From Apoda limacodes (Eukaryota; Arthropoda; Insecta; Lepidoptera; Limacodidae), in assembly GCA_946406115.1 (NCBI GenBank), contig OX291550.1:6500803-6564802 (forward strand): DNA of 64,000 nt, given 5' to 3'. Shown in pieces: positions 11,376 to 23,530 of this stretch; position 1 is the stretch's first letter; each line of letters begins with the position of its first letter. The notes under the pieces were generated by a model. That model was not told the origin of the DNA, did not search any database, and saw only the letters and a list, made by a program, of their open reading frames with translations. The position numbers were made by a program, and so were the translations under genes.

Positions 11376-13254
11376 AATCTTTGATGTTATACTTACGAGT
11401 ATGCCTTGTAAACCTAATTTTTGTTTATCTAATATGACGATGCCTCTTTTATTTCGTTATTTGGTTTATTGTAAATTTCAACTCTACCACCTTTACTTTG
11501 TATATAGGTAGTTACAGTTCGGTCGCGTTTGTACAGTTTTGATATTGTTACACTTACGCAATACCGACCTTATCAAACTTATGAAAAAAACAAGACTAGT
11601 TTTGTTTAATTGTTTTATTACAAGCAATAACTAGTTAACACAACAGTGACAAAAGGGTTACAGTTTCCTTAATGGCTTTTCTCTATGTATATATGGCGTA
11701 TGTTTAATGAGATAAAGTATATAAAAATAACCTGTTTCAATCTACAGTCCTTTCATGGACTGTCATGCATACATCCGATACTATAAAAAACCAGTGGCAA
11801 GGAAAAGAGTTCGTAACGTGAATAAAACCGAAAACACCATTGGTAATACAGTAGTTGAATCAAAATTTGTAAAAGCTGCATGCCAACCTAAAATCGGTGT
11901 AATATGACCAAATTTACCAGCAAGTGTGTTGAAAAGTAACATACACACAGTTATCTGAATGACACTTGATAGGGGCAATACATTTGTTTAGGTGCGTTTT
12001 GTTCACTGCTTCACTGCGTTTAATGTCATAATGCAGCCAAGTTAAAAAGACATAAATGCTGTGTGACACACTACACAAATGTTGGCTCATTTTCTTTGGT
12101 TGGATTATTGACATTCAAGGTTTATATTTTTATTTTAAATTTATTTACAATTTAATGGTTAACAATATTATCTTTAAGAAAATATGTCTAACGCCTCTTA
12201 TAATGTGGATTGTTTTTCGTGACGATCACAATTTATTATACCCTTTATTGCAGTCAAAGATCCTATAGCCGACAGACCTACGTCACTTTAGCAATCCTTA
12301 TATTTTCCCAACATTTAGATACTTGTCAACATGAAAGCAGGATTCAGTTTTACAGAAACAAGTACGAAATATTATTATAATATTACACAATATTATTAGA
12401 AACCCAAGCCCATCGCTGCCAGACGCTTCCCGTGGCCCTAAACTTCTGCCAGACTGCTCATGAAAAATCTACTTGTCCGATCAGAATCTGTTTATTTTCG
12501 AGAGAAAATAAATAAATTAAAATTCGAAGTTTTACGCTCAAGAAATGGTGGGATGAGAAAGGGGTTGAAAGATTTTTTTTTTTTATTTTTTTTTAATAAT
12601 TGAATAATTATATGTATTTGAAATTGCCGTTTTGTAAAAAAAATTAATAATTTTTTTCGCGATCGTAAACACGTTAAAAATACCAATAATTATGGACTCC
12701 GGAAATTTCGGTCAGAAAAATCAATCCCGTGGTCACGGAAAACTATGATTGACGACGAAAGCTGATGATACGCAATCGTATATCCTGAACGACAACGCAC
12801 GATCCCACACACTGAACAACAGAGCTACAAGGACCTTACTCTTTAGACCTTGCGTCTACAGACTTTCCCATAATTGGATTTCATATCATCATTAATTACA
12901 TCAAAGGCAGTACAAAATGCCTCCAAAGAGATTATTGCCTCACATCCAGCTGAATTGTACTATTTGTATTTGACTTCAAAGATGAATCGATAGCATAGCC
13001 GAATATTTCGATTGATAGAAATAAAAAAAGATTAAAATAATTATTAACTGACGATGACGTAGATACCCGCATTTTTCCACGAGTTTTAAACCGTCTAGTA
13101 GTAATAAACTATGGTCTCTCATAATATTATAACACAAATACTTATAAAAATCAGCTAAGCTACTACTCCGTATACATAAGTACGAACACGTATCAGAATT
13201 CCGCTCTAAGCTCAAGTGACTCAATTCGCCTTCGCCGGGATACTCATATTTTAT
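11376..13254. other. No gene recognised
   Basis: AT-rich sequence with homopolymer runs, for example a T run around 12570-12595. The short frames at 11.8-12.3, 12.5 and 13.0-13.2 kb show no known motif and no codon bias. Confidence 0.5.
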
Positions 13255-13500
13255 CTATTCTTTTTAACGTCCTGTTCAATCCGACTACACCTGTATATCT
13301 AAACGAACATTTTAATTTTATTGGATCTTCCATTCTCTGCGATTCAAAAAGTCTATTACTTAAATGTCCATCTCACAGCTCACAGATGTATAATGACTCA
13401 TATACTGTGAAATCTTTAAGTTTGTGGAATGCCTTACCATTGCGCATTAAACGTGTACAATCCATTATTTAAAAACCGTATTATTTTACATTTCTCAAAC
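13255..13500 (+). pseudogene. LINE 3' end (reverse transcriptase C-terminal tail)
   Basis: In frame, the plus strand reads ..SYTVKSLSLWNALPLRIKRV.., the 'S.. LWNALP..I' motif at the end of CR1/Jockey-type LINE reverse transcriptases. A stop follows soon after. Fragment only. Confidence 0.6.
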
Positions 13501-13604
13501 TTATAGGCGGGTCTTAAATTGTAAATACAGTTAATAACTATGTATGTACTGTATATATATCCTGCCCGGCCGATACATCATACATAAATTATCCCAGCAC
13601 AATT

Positions 13605-14550
13605 TTGTGAGTCGTGCCAGTGTATGTATGTTCGTCCGCAAAGACATATGCTGCCGCTGCCTACATAATCATTTGGGAGACTTCATCGCCCACCATCGTG
13701 AGTGGCTCAGTTCTCTAACCAATAACTACGCAGGGATATCTGCTCATGAATTTGCTTTGACCTATGGATTCTCCAGCTGGTGCTTTCGCCTTACTGGATC
13801 TTCTGCTGACTACACGTCCGGACGGATATTCCGTGTCAGTGGATGCGCCTTTAGGCTCCTCGAACCACTGTCTCGTTCGGACTCAAGTGTCATGCACACA
13901 ACCCGATCCATCTGCTAACTGGCGTCGTGTGTGGCATTTATAAGTCGGCAGACTGGGATGGATTGCGAAAATTTTATGCATCGTACCCGTGGAGGCATTT
14001 CTGCTTTAGCTCAGAAGATCCTGACGTCTGCGCAGCTGCAGTCACTGAGACAATCCTCGCCGGTATGGAATGTTATATTCCTAACCCGCGATTAGCTGCC
14101 GGCGTCAAAAAACGACCTTGGTTTAATAGGTCTTGCAGAGAAGCTAAAATTCTTAAGCAAACTGCATATGAGGCTTGGACCACGGATAATAAGGATCCAA
14201 ATATTTCTGAAGTAAAACGCAAATTATGATGCCTCGAGGATTAGTAAAAAGCAACTGCCAGAGCATAATTCCAATTCATCGGCAAAATAGGTGGGCGACT
14301 TGCGAGCTATCCTTCTGGGATTCATACTTTCTGGTCGCTTGCTAAAGCTGCCAAAGGGAACTTTAACCAGACGTCGTTACCACCATTGCGAAAGACCGAT
14401 GGTGACTTGGCCCATAGTGCTACAGAGAAAGCCGATCTACTGGGCAGTCTCTTTGCCTCGAACTCGAATATGAACGATGAAGGCGCTGTACCACCTACTA
14501 TACCGTGTTGCGGTAAGACCATGCCGGAAATCTCCATAACACGAATTTAA
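13605..14550 (+). pseudogene. Jockey-like LINE: endonuclease end and start of reverse transcriptase, broken
   Basis: The first part (13610-13920) reads as pieces of the AP-type endonuclease: ..RASVCMFVRKDICCRC.., ..AHHREWLSSLTNNYAG.. and ..GISAHEFALTYGF... It has an internal deletion and frame changes; SSDHCLVRTQVSC-like residues lie in another frame. 13927-14229 then gives YKSADWDGLRKFYASYPW and KRPWFNRSCREAKILKQTAY, a block standard in lepidopteran Jockey-like elements between endonuclease and RT. 14260-14540 continues in a shifted frame with WSLAKAAKGNFNQTSLPPL and EKADLLGSLFASNS. It stops before the RT catalytic part. Pieces of what looks like the same family lie at 19.1, 24.1 and 28.0 kb. 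Confidence 0.8.
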
Positions 14551-14828
14551 ACCCCAATTTATATTCGAGTTAGTAGTATTGAATGTATATTTGTAGATAT
14601 ATGTATATATAAAAATACATTATCAATTTGTGTATTAACATTGATTTTATGTATGTTATGAGTTTAGTCTAATTATTTCGTTTAAATTTATTAGTAAGTA
14701 TTTACTTATTTTTATTTTTGAAAATCCATAAATTATTGTGTGTATAGTGCACATATACTTTATTTTTTTTCAAAACTGTGAACTTCTCTACTCTAAGGTT
14801 GTCAGAGATCACTTCTTAGTAATAGCTC

Positions 14829-14872
14829 CCACAGACACACACACACACACGCGAGGGTGTGATGATGTGTGT
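14829..14872 (+). repeat. (CA)n microsatellite and GT-rich flank
   Basis: About ten CA units at 14832-14850, followed by a short TG-rich stretch. 14551-14880 otherwise holds only AT-rich sequence. Confidence 0.8.
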
Positions 14873-14884
14873 ATTGTATGAAAT

Positions 14885-16015
14885 AGTACAAGATTATTTA
14901 AAATTACTTTAATACGATTATGCTAAAAAAATTTCAGTTTCTGAATAATTAAGTTTTAGTAACCAGTTTCTGACTTTATTTTTCACCTCATATTTATTAC
15001 ATTTGAAAATATTAACGGCTAGGTTTACATGATTATAAATCCTCCCTGCACTAAAGTAGTAAAATCTATCTGCGTAAACCGTTCTTGAAGACATAATCGC
15101 ACAAACTTTATGGCCTCGCCTTTTTCCAGCGATGCGGTTGTGTTCGGGCAAGACAGATGCATGATGTCTTATTACAGTACTGAGTAAATAAAGTTGTCTT
15201 ACCGTCGGCACATCTGCGTCTTGGTACAACCTTTCTGTCGAGTACCAACAAGGTTTACGGAGGCAAACTTTGAGTATCAATCTGTGAGCTCTTTCTAGTT
15301 GTAGAAATTTAGTCTTCACGGCCCCACCCCACGCAGAAATACAATATGATATAACTGATTCCACAAACGCTTTGTATACCATTTTTAGAGTTTTGGAATC
15401 TACTGAACTCCGAAGGTGTTTAAAGGTATACGTTAGTTTTCGTATTTTTTGAGATGTAGAGTTTATGTGGTTTTGAAATGTTAAATTGTTATCTATAAAT
15501 ATACCTAAATATCGAATAATGTTTGTTTTTGCTATGAATGGACAGTTACAAGTAGTTTGAGTGAAAACGCATTTATGTAAGTAAATTTCGTTTTGTGTCT
15601 AAATGTTTATTGAAGTAATTTCTGATAGAGAAAGGGAATAAATTTGGTTTTTTCCATATTTAAGGTTAAAGAATTAGAAATGACAAACTGTATTAGATCC
15701 CGACTGTGCTACATCAAACAACTCATCCCAAATGTCAGCAAAAAAAGTTAAAGCTGTGTCATCTGCATAAGATATTATGTTACATTTTCATAAATTTAGT
15801 TGACAAGTGCATTTATATAACACAAAAAGAGCGTCGGGCCGAGTATACTACCTTGGGGTACTCCAAACTCAACTTGCTGATCAGAACTAATGCAGTCACC
15901 GATTTTAACGCATTGTTTGCGACCTCGTAAATAGTCCTCAAAAAGCAATAATTGAGTGCCTCTAACACCCATATTCTCTAATTTTTTTATCAAGGTGTTA
16001 TATAATATAATAGCT
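14885..16015 (-). pseudogene. CR1/Jockey-type LINE reverse transcriptase, C-terminal two thirds, broken
   Basis: Read on the minus strand from 15993: KKLENMGVRGTQLLLFEDYL, GRKQCVKIGD and FGVPQGSILGPTLFLCYINA, the RT motif before the active site. Then comes YADDTAL with the catalytic Asp pair at 15758-15769, a run with several stops, and from 15382 the thumb/C-terminal region (MVYKAFVESVISYCISAWGG .. LERAHRLILKVCLRKP). Active-site residues are intact but stops and frame changes between 15400 and 15760 inactivate it. The 5' part and endonuclease are absent. Confidence 0.82.
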
Positions 16016-16034
16016 TGATTGACGAAGAACTAAG

Positions 16035-16320
16035 GTTACCGACATAGCTCAATCTGTTAGCAAGCTAAAGTGGCAATGGGCAGGCCACATCGCTCGTCGA
16101 ACTGATAACCGATGGGAGAGAAAGGTTCTCGAGTGGTGACCACGGATCGGAAGACGCTGCGTGGGTCGGTCTCCTACCAGGTGGACAGACGATCTGGTCA
16201 GAGCCGCAGGAAGCGGATGGGCGCGGGCGTCTCAGGACCGGCCGTTGTGGAGACATATGGGGAAGGCCTACGTTCAGCAGTGGACGCATTTCGGCTGAAA
16301 CGAACGAACGAACGTATAGA
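16035..16320 (+). pseudogene. RTE-type LINE, 3' tail
   Basis: Plus-strand frame: SKLKWQWAGHIARRTDNRW, a stop at 16137-16139 (gtggTGAcc, where the family has an Arg codon; a C-to-T change at CGA would explain it), GRRCVGR, TRWTDDLVRAAGSGW and WRHMGKAYVQQWTHFG. This is the conserved end of RTE-clade polyproteins. It ends in a short (GAAC)n repeat at 16299-16314, a plausible RTE 3' end. Confidence 0.85.
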
Positions 16321-16329
16321 TTGATATTA

Positions 16330-17246
16330 AAGTTTTTTGTTTCTAGATGATTAAGACGCACGCAGACTTTTAGTGTTTCATAATCTTCTAAGTATTAAGA
16401 TTTGTTTATTATGTGTAAGAAGATTTTTATGTTTCGTTTGTTTTAAGTAAGTGCAGTTGGGGGTAGTAAAAATATGTTCCTTTCGTGATCATATTGAGTT
16501 TATGTTTTAAATTTTATTACCAATTATATGTCTTCTTTGAAAGCCTCGGGACAACTCGAGAATTTGGCCTCGAGAATTCCCGTGCCTCGAGAACATTCAA
16601 GAGACTCGAATAATTCGATAAATCTAAAACCCTAACACCGCTCTTCGTATTTGTATTTTATTTGTTTATTTTTCTTTTGTTTTATGTGCAAAAGTATATA
16701 ATTATTATTATTATTACGTAAAAGAGTACGATTTTTTGTTGCTGCACTCTTAAGCTGATAAGTAAGCATACCTGTATTACTTACATTTTATTTGAATATT
16801 GTGGAAATATTATCTCTGCTGAAATGACGTAGATCTAGGGGCTCTGGGATCTCACCCTATTGGTAACGTACGTAATAGGAGCGGCCTCGCTCAGCATGCG
16901 ATTGACAGAAATGTTAACTAAGTCGACTTGTCACTAGCACTCCTGTACTCCGCACTCTCTCCCTCCCTACACTTTATATTGATTTTCATTTCCAATTACC
17001 GACGGCCTTTGTTGACGCAGGTCTTTCGCTATGTACTACCTATTGTGTGGTTTCGATAAATTAATTAATACAAGTTCTCTATTAATTACGCTAGCGCTAA
17101 CTAGCTTAATTATAATCGTAAATAACTTTTTAAAAAAAACCTATAATAGTAATTTTTTCACTATTCATTATAAGAGGTGTGCCAGACTCTAAGAAATAAT
17201 ATTCTTTCATTTGACATCATTTATTATAGAAGTTTATATTAATAAG
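16330..17246. other. No gene recognised
   Basis: AT-rich spacer. A cluster of 'ctcgag'-like words occurs at 16545-16615 ('cctcgggacaactcgagaat', 'cctcgagaattcc'). I see no coding motif. Confidence 0.4.
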
Positions 17247-18539
17247 TACAGTAGAATCCCGATTATCCGGATAACTATCCGAATAACATGGCTTTCTACA
17301 TTATTTAACTAGTAAGTTACTGTATTTGTTTTAAGATATCTGTTAAACCATCGCTTTTAAAAAATAACAGCCGAACCTATCGTTTTTCTATTTTTAATTC
17401 ATAACTCAATATCAAATCGTAGCGGGGACATAATTTATTTCATAAAATGTTAAGTAACAAAAAAGCTAAAAAATTACTGTTATAGAATTGCTATATTTTA
17501 TGTGATATAATTGTAATTAATTATTTTCCTTCCTTCATAGTATAGTAGGAGCATGTCTCGATGCTGGAGTTGGGTTCATACCCGGTATTACCCAGGACTC
17601 GGGTACATACCAATAAATACCTATTTTTACCAACCCATTCTTAATTTTTACCGGGTTTAAATTTATGTCATAATTTTATTTTATTTCATGTTAGAAAAAA
17701 GAAATAATACCAAACAAATTTAAATAAAAATCTTCCAGTATTGTAACAGACACAACTCTAGTCTATATTTTTACAAAGCTTATATTAGTTTCACCTGTTT
17801 GTTTGTTTGGCTCTAATCTTGAAATCGTAATTTCGATCACTTCCCGACTAGCTAGAACGTTAATTTTAGGGAAGCTGCGTACTCGTGACAATATAATAAT
17901 CAATTGCAGACAACACCAAAATATTAATATTTACCGCCATTTTGAAACATGTTATTTCGTATAGAGATTTAGTTTGCAAATTGTGGTTTTAATAGCGCCA
18001 CCTGTGTTATGTGTTAAGTAACGTGATAATGAGTTGTGTACAATGTAAATGAACTAAAGGAAAAATAGTGTCGTGATGTCGCTAGGTGTAGTAATGAGTT
18101 AACAAGTAAATATTTAAAGGTGTCGCTCATGATAAGTTTATGGAATTAATTCCTATCAAGACTACAAAATATCATAAAAAATATTTAAAACTACGCTTAC
18201 AAAACATAACTTTAAATAATAATAATTAGCCCCTATACATCACGGAGCAACAAGTGGGCACTATTTAACTATCACACAGCAATAGATTATCACCAGAGCA
18301 AATTTTTCTGCAAGGTTTAATTTTCCTGTTACGCTGACTTATTGTTCTCTACAAGAGATTTTGTGGAGGGTTAATCAACAGAAGACACCAGAAACACAAG
18401 TTTGTATCAAAGCAATCAGATACCTTAAATTATGAAAACGTACGGTGAACCAATTGTTTATGTTTTGATTGGAGACAATGCTTGAAATACTGAAAAGGTT
18501 TTCGAGATTACAAAAAAAATAATTTGTCAGTTGTTTAAT

Positions 18540-19050
18540 TTTTCAACATTACAAAATTTGTCACACATTCAATGAAAAAGCCCATGACATAATAAAATGT
18601 AAAGCTGTTAGGAAGTTTTTTGAAAAAGTTAGAAAGGTAATAAAATCAAATAAAAGGAGCCAACTTTTAAGTTCAATTTTAAGCAAAAATAAAAAAATAA
18701 TCAGCGAAACCTTCAAATTGCCTGTTAAGACACGTTGCAGCCGTAAAAAGTGTAAAGAAAAATTATAATTCAAAAGTGGCGCTTAGGCTTTGGCTATTGA
18801 AATGAAAAATGAAGAGAACAATATCCAGGTGCTACTAGAAATCAAATCTAAATTTTTAACTGATAATTTTTGGTCTATGTTAGAACACTGCATTGCTACT
18901 TTGGAACGAGTCACTGGTCAAATCTTCAAACTATTATCTTATGGAAGCAAAATACTCAAGCAAAACACTTTTGTAATATTCAAAGATATTAATTCGAAAT
19001 TGGAATATGTATTGCCAACTATTTCTATTCTGAGTGACACAGACATATAA
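18540..19050 (+). pseudogene. hAT transposase relic
   Basis: In shifting plus-strand frames: KCKAVRKFFEKVRKVIKSN, KRSQLLSSIL, SETFKLPVKTRC (the family has ..LPVKTRW..), then the open 18790-19050 frame with LEIKSKFLTDNFWSMLEHCI. This is the central hAT segment after the CxxH motif. Stops at several points; the C-terminal dimerisation domain is missing. Confidence 0.65.
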
Positions 19051-19084
19051 ATGCAAATGATAAAAGAACGAAAGAAAATCTGAA

Positions 19085-19640
19085 ATCTCACACACCGATG
19101 GGCACAAGCCATTGAGAGTCAGGGGGAGGCATTGGTATGTAGCCTGGACATAGCGAAAGCGTTCGATCGGGTCTGGCACCGGGGTCTTCGATCAAAGTTG
19201 CCACCTTTTTCCGAGGGTTTGTGCAAATGCGTGGCTAGTTTTTTGTCCGGCAGACGCCGTATTTGACGGCAGTTGCTCTGATAGCATGTAAATTAATGCT
19301 GGTGTCCCGCAAGGCTCTTTGCTGTCTTCTACGCTATGTCTCCTGCATATCAATTACACGTTATCCACCAATCACAAACATTGCTATGCAGATGACAGTA
19401 CTGGAGACGCTTATTACACGGGCCATTCAAACATCCCTCACTCCGTTAAGGAGGAAAAGGAAAAACTTTGTCTCAAATCGAGACCACCCTGTCCAAGGTC
19501 TCTGACTGGGACGGAAAAACTTGACCGATTCAACCCTACGAAGAACAGCTAAGAAAACCCCATTCACTTAGGACCCACAATTCCAAAATATACCCCTCAT
19601 CATCTCCAAGAGAGGATCCTTGGTGTTGACAACAAGGTGT
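19085..19640 (+). pseudogene. Jockey-like LINE reverse transcriptase fragment
   Basis: Reads HRWAQAIESQGEALVCSLDI then AKAFDRVWHRGLRSKLP, ASFLSGR, and in other frames CRKALCCLL../LLHINYTLSTNHKHCYADD with an intact Tyr-Ala-Asp-Asp at about 19383-19394. Then NIPHSVKEEKEKL and downstream KVSDWDGK. Frameshifts are frequent. It matches the family of the 13.6 kb and 24.1 kb pieces and is nested in the hAT/pogo block. Confidence 0.8.
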
Positions 19641-20419
19641 TGGTTTTTTTACAGCTCCGTTTACATGAGGTTACATTAAATTTGTTAAAGAGAATACGAT
19701 CAGCGGCACCTCGTAGTATGCTCAATATAAACTAATTCAGGACACATTTTTGACAATTACTGATCACAGACAACACTATGAGGTTTTGTAGACATGATCT
19801 CAGCTGACTATGTCTATGGTTTCCGAAATCCAAAAAATGTTTTTATAAACTTGAAATCTTATTTAAGACCAGACAGATATTTTATTATAGAACTAATACG
19901 AAACGATTATTTTTCTATTAATAACAGCATATAACTAGTTTCATATCTCGTTTAATTACATTTTTGGAATACGCTTTCTACGAACAATACATAAAAAAAT
20001 AGCCAGTGGTGGCGCTAGTGGACCGCAGGGATAGCCTTAAGAGAAATTAATGTCATGCACAGCTATAATGTAAGTTAGTGATCTTATTTCAGTTTTATCT
20101 ATTTAACTATTTTAGCATTTGTAATGTTTTTTCAATATACAAAATAATTTGAACACATTGAATGTATCCAAGAAAACATTTTATTTATTTATACCCACCA
20201 TTTGTATAAAATACCAGGTATAAATAGGTATTTATAATAAGTACCATTTTTCACTATTTCCTACCCTTTTTGTCGTACCGAAACTTTTACCCAGCACCCA
20301 TCTCTAAATATTATAAAATCGGCAATAAAAGCCCTAACGAGTGAGTCCGGAAAATCGATGTTCGGATAATCGGGATTTTACTATATTTAAAAATTACTAT
20401 AAATGCAACTGTTTTCAAA

Positions 20420-20705
20420 TTTTTAAGGTTCCGTACCCAAAGGGTACTCAACGGGACCCTATTACTAAGACTTCGCTGTCCGTCTGACACCGGGCTGTAT
20501 CTCGTGAACCGTGATAGTTAGACAGTTGAATCTTTCACAAAAGTTGCCGCTATAACAACAAATAGAATAAAATAAATATATCAGGAGGCTCCCATACAAC
20601 AAAAGTGATTTTTTTGCTCGATGTTAATAACAGCAACAGGTAGACGCTTGAAATATTCACAGAATATTTAGTTACATATTCACTTGTAAAATAAACAATT
20701 AAATC
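20420..20705 (+). repeat. Dispersed repeat D, partial copy
   Basis: Begins 'ggttccgtacccaaagggta', then 'ctgtatctcgtgaaccgtga', 'gttgccgctataacaac', 'ggctcccatacaac' and 'caacaggtagacgcttgaa'. The same order is seen in the copies at 40.31-40.67 kb (reverse) and 56.97-57.38 kb. Confidence 0.75.
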
Positions 20706-21640
20706 AAAATTTAAGCACTAGACTTTTAAACAGCACTTTTGAATCGCCAGTTTTAATATTAATTTTAAAAGATTACCACCAGTTCGGAATGATCTACTAC
20801 CGAGAAGAACTGGCAAGAACTCGGCAGTGAGTCTTTTATATTTTTTGGACTTCAGATTAAAGCTCTTGTCTAGTGCATGTATATAATAAAAGTGAACACT
20901 TGTTCAAATTTTAAAACCGTACACGCTAGTTATCTGCTTTTACAGAGAGTATGTTAAATAATTAGAATTGGTTGTTTTCTGGTGCATTGACTCTAAATTG
21001 TAGAATAAAAATAGAATATATGACTACAAAACGGTAAAACGTATGGAATTTATCCATACAAAACAAAAACTTTCAATGCGTCATAATAGTAAAAATTAGT
21101 TAATAAAAAAAATAGTTAATATAATTACAAATATATTTCATAGTAAAATGAATGACATTTTATACTGAAATGAGTTTCATTACATTTACATGCATAGAGT
21201 TAGCATTACAGAAATTAGGTTTAAATAGGAAATAGAAAGTAGGTTTTAATTACTGGAGATAGTACTAAAAATGTGAAAGTCAAGAATTTTCTAATTTCAA
21301 ATTTGCTATTTTTCGCCTGTTTTTTCATTTAAATATTGCTGTTTTTAAATTTAGCCCAAAACTTTTTTCATTAAATAGTTATTAGCACGTCCAGGTTAAT
21401 AATTTTGTTTGGACAACATTTTTAATTTTTTTTTTTTATTATTTAGTAAAATATGAAGAAGTAGCTAAAAGATGATACATATCTGAAAAGATAATAGCTG
21501 ATTGTTGCACTGAGCAGAAACAGACTTCATGCTGTATCGAGTCACAGTACCTAAGCCCTGTGTTTTAGTGCAATTAGGTACACGAAAAAGTAAACGCGTA
21601 AATCTGACAAAACCTGACAGGATAGTAAACAAAATAGATT
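20706..21640. other. No gene recognised
   Basis: AT-rich spacer without coding or RNA motifs that I can name. Confidence 0.5.
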
Positions 21641-21654
21641 TGTAACATCCAAAG

Positions 21655-22335
21655 TGACAACTTTAAAGTAAGTGAAATCAGATGCCAAAAAAAAAATGGG
21701 TTGCACTCCGGGAGTGCCGGCAGAAGTGAAAACATACTCGCTATTTACTTCCCATCACTTATCTATATTTATTTATTAAAAATAATAACTTTTGTTTATT
21801 TACTTTTTTGACTTTGTATATTTGACAGCTCAATCTGTCATAGAATTAAAATCCCATATCCAACCTCCCTGTACTACTCATAATCGCCATATACTAAAAA
21901 TAAAAACTAACCTAATGTAAATAAAGGTCACGTGTCCTAACGCGAGTGACATCTTACGAATTTTCGATCAGGACACGTGACCTGACGCGAGTTTAACAGT
22001 CTTTACCCATCACAAAAAAAGTGCTCGCCACGGCTTCACAGTGTGATCTATTTATAAACGAACGAACGAACGAACGAACGAACAAACAAACAAACAAACA
22101 AATTTGACATCGCAATCTGTCATAGAATTAAAATTCCATATCCAACCTCCCTGTACTACTCATAATCGCGAATACTAAAACTAAAAATTATAATAGGCGT
22201 GGCATTACGGTTTCCGTCTTACGCATTCCACGCTTAGGACACGTGACCTGACGCGAGTTTATCATTTTTTACCCATACCAAAAAAAGTGCACAACGCCAC
22301 ACTTCAAAAACAGTGAAAATAGTTAATTCGATAAT
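21655..22335. repeat. Composite repeat with two diverged copies and E-box palindromes
   Basis: Two direct copies, about 21825-22040 and 22105-22300, share 'caatctgtcatagaattaaa', 'ccaacctccctgtactactc' and 'ggacacgtgacctgacgcga'. A short-period repeat lies between them (22056-22102). 'gcactccgggagtgc' near 21702 is a perfect palindrome. Probably a non-autonomous DNA element duplicated in tandem. Confidence 0.65.
22056..22102 (+). repeat. (CGAA)n/(CAAA)n microsatellite
   Basis: About six 'acga' units pass directly into five 'acaa' units, consistent with one original tetranucleotide repeat altered by substitution. Confidence 0.9.
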
Positions 22336-22938
22336 CCGGCGGTAAGGCGAAAAAAAAACCATTGCTCAATATTCTGTTAGTATATATGTCTCCTTTAAGG
22401 GATTATTTTAACTTTTTAGTGGATTAATGAATTCATATTTATTTCCCTTCTTTAAACGCTTTCGCAATTTTTGTACAAAAAAATAGTTTCCAAGCGCTTT
22501 TGCATTTACTCTTGCCCTTAATAATGACGCACATAAATGTCTGTACCGGTCGGTTTCCCCTCCGAGCGCCTACGTAATGTCAATGTTGCCATGTACAGTA
22601 TACGTATACTGTACCTATTATAAGTTTGCACAGTCGGTAGAAAAGATAATTTCCTAGAAACTTGGAGGACAATTTCGCAGTAAAAATCGGCAAATACCGT
22701 AATTACCGTGTACGTATAAGTATGTCCAGTCGCTCACCAGTCCAACCCTGATATACTTTGTAACAAAGTGTATAATTTTAGGGATACTGCCATTTTGTAT
22801 TTCAGTTTTAGCATGTAGCATTTGTGATAGCTCGTCAGTTGTATGTTTTTGTACTTTTAAATTTATAAATATAATCGACAACTACGAAGGTGAAATAAGA
22901 CATGTTAATTTACTATGGGATGCAGACAGCCACTAAGA

Positions 22939-23205
22939 AAACTTTTTAACAAAAAAATAACAATCGGCTTCAAAAAGATGCACTAAAAAGGTAAAAATAA
23001 TTACTAATTTCCAAAAATCTGATTTGAATTACAGTTTGAAATTGGTGTCATGCAAGCAGAGTGTGTTATAAACTGTTACATAAGTACATAGACACCAACT
23101 TCAAACTGTAATTCAGATCAGATTTTTGGAAATTAGTTAATTATTTTTACCTTTTTAGTGCATCTTTTTGAAGCCGGTTGTTTTTTTTTTTTTGTTAAAA
23201 AGTTT
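22939..23205. mobile_element. Foldback MITE, 267 bp
   Basis: Arms 22939-23049 and 23091-23205 are inverted copies of each other with only a few differences ('aactttttaacaaaaaaata' to 'gaaattggtgtc'), around a 41-base loop. No coding sequence. Half an arm recurs at 58.88-58.93 kb. Confidence 0.85.
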
Positions 23206-23374
23206 TTATTTTTTTTCTTTTCAGTGACGAATAGCTTTTTTTTTCTTGTACACTAAAAACATCTATACTCGTAACAATTTTATACAATCATTAATATAAA
23301 AGGCGTTTCACCAGTTCCAACTTAACATTAAAAATTTTTTTTTTCTCCACATGTTTTAGTTTTAAATTCACTAT

Positions 23375-23530
23375 AATAATATAGGACCACCTGGAAAGTT
23401 TAACCTTTTAAATAAAAAAAGAATTTCTCAAATCGGTCCAGGCGTCTTCGAGAAATCGGGTAACATAAATAAAAAAAAAATCTCCGACGAATTGAGAACC
23501 TCCTCCTTTTTTTGAAGGCGGTTAAAAATA
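23375..23530 (+). repeat. Repeat C copy next to the foldback element
   Basis: 'ataggaccacctggaaagtt' through 'gaacctcctcctttttttga' then 'aggcggttaaaa'. The matching copy at 58.97-59.12 kb also follows foldback sequence, so the foldback arm and repeat C may belong to one element. Confidence 0.6.

Larger units (their letters stand above)
17565..20310. mobile_element. Probable hAT element, degraded, inside the pogo-like element
   Basis: Inverted arms: left 17605-17635 ('caataaatacctatttttac') and right 20215-20246 ('ggtataaataggtatttata'). Outer phrases 'gttgggttcatacccggt' and, reversed at the right, 'agatgggtgctgggtaaaag' look like ends of one element. The hAT transposase relic at 18.5-19.05 kb lies within. 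Exact ends were not resolved. Confidence 0.45.
17249..20383. mobile_element. pogo/Tigger-like DNA element, nested insertions, TA duplication
   Basis: The left end is 'cagtagaatcccgattatcc' from 17249. The right end, read on the minus strand from 20383, is 'tagtaaaatcccgattatcc'. Both are flanked by TA (17247-17248 and 20384-20385), the target duplication of Tc1/mariner/pogo elements. No pogo transposase is seen inside; the interior holds hAT-like arms, a hAT transposase relic and a Jockey-like fragment. Confidence 0.65.
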
